Positions 46,830 through 46,916 of a DNA stretch of 46,916 nucleotides are shown here, one piece after another. Within the stretch, counting starts at the first letter, position 1. Each line of letters starts with the position of its first letter. Origin of the DNA: Alphaproteobacteria bacterium (lineage in GTDB: Bacteria > Pseudomonadota > Alphaproteobacteria > Micavibrionales > Micavibrionaceae); assembly GCA_018399685.1 (NCBI GenBank), contig JAGYOK010000013.1, positions 1 to 46,916 on the forward strand, written 5' to 3'. The notes under the pieces were generated by a model that was not told where the DNA came from, ran no database searches, and saw only the letters and a program-made list of their open reading frames with translations. The position numbers and the translations under genes are program-made.

Positions 46830-46916
46830 ATGAATATGCACAAAAGAATCCGTTTAACACTGCTTGATCGTCAAGAGATCTGGCGGCGGCATGTAACGGG
46901 AAACTGGACTATCGTG
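46830..46916 (+). mobile_element. Start of a probable IS481-type transposase, cut by the window edge
   Basis: A GAAAGGATG ribosome-binding region precedes ATG 46830. The 29 visible residues (MNMHKRIRLTLLDRQEIWRR, then HVTGNWTIV) resemble the N-terminal helix-turn-helix start of IS481-like transposases, which commonly open with M(N)xHKRxRLTLLDRQEIW. The frame is open to the edge. The left end of the element would lie between 46743 and 46829, but I could not fix its terminal inverted repeat. Another DNA-binding protein family is possible because only the first 29 residues are present. Confidence 0.5.

Overview
The window is chromosomal DNA of a Gram-negative bacterium, most likely an alphaproteobacterium of moderate to low GC. 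Supporting signs are: the gene order mraZ to ligA, which continues past ftsZ into lpxC, bamD, recN and ligA; an FtsZ with a long C-terminal linker ending in the conserved tail DIPAFLRRQ; a split three-gene pnt transhydrogenase; a 41-residue zinc-free L36 ending KARQG; and meso-diaminopimelate-type MurE. I cannot place it to genus. A Micavibrio-like or other little-studied lineage would fit, but that is a guess.

Layout. 1-3421: a possible 31-residue membrane peptide, the RNase P RNA (minus), an AmpD-type amidase (minus), msrA and a dihydrouridine synthase. 3422-3755: regulatory region with a perfect DnaA box and four MraZ boxes at exact 10-bp spacing. 3756-14035: mraZ-rsmH-ftsL-ftsI-murE-[orphan 152-residue ORF]-mraY-murD-ftsW-murG, nearly all overlapping or within a few bases. 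14036-14725: an AbrB/Doc-type toxin-antitoxin pair with its own promoter and palindrome, inserted between murG and murC. 14754-16214: murC. 16215-19532: a block in the place where murB is expected, holding a TetR regulator and, on the minus strand, a membrane-anchored MurF-family ligase with an alpha/beta hydrolase. 19655-31586: ddl, ftsQ, ftsA, ftsZ, lpxC, bamD, recN, ligA. 31600-36162 (minus): a small unknown protein, a second hydrolase and pntB-pntA2-pntA1. 36559-43825: a type I secretion operon (outer-membrane channel, ABC transporter, membrane fusion protein) ending in a CHASE2 class III nucleotide cyclase. Convergent to it is a cyclic-nucleotide-binding EAL phosphodiesterase. 45351-46742: rpmJ and mreB. 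The right edge carries the start of a probable transposase.

How the genes fit together. Most of the window builds the cell wall and divides the cell: UDP-MurNAc-pentapeptide synthesis (MurC, D, E, F, Ddl), lipid-linked steps (MraY, MurG), polymerisation at the septum (FtsW, FtsI), the divisome (FtsL, Q, A, Z), cell shape (MreB), wall recycling (AmpD) and outer-membrane assembly (LpxC, BamD). The most unusual point is the fate of murF. Its normal slot holds only a stand-alone protein that resembles the MurF C-terminal domain, while a divergent, five-helix membrane-anchored MurF-family ligase lies about 8 kb downstream on the other strand. murB is not in the window. A second theme is second-messenger signalling around a type I exporter: a cyclase probably making cAMP in the secretion operon, next to a c-di-GMP phosphodiesterase with a cyclic-nucleotide sensor domain.

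I saw no tRNA or 5S/16S/23S rRNA genes, no CRISPR array and no prophage. All family assignments were made by eye from motifs and gene order.
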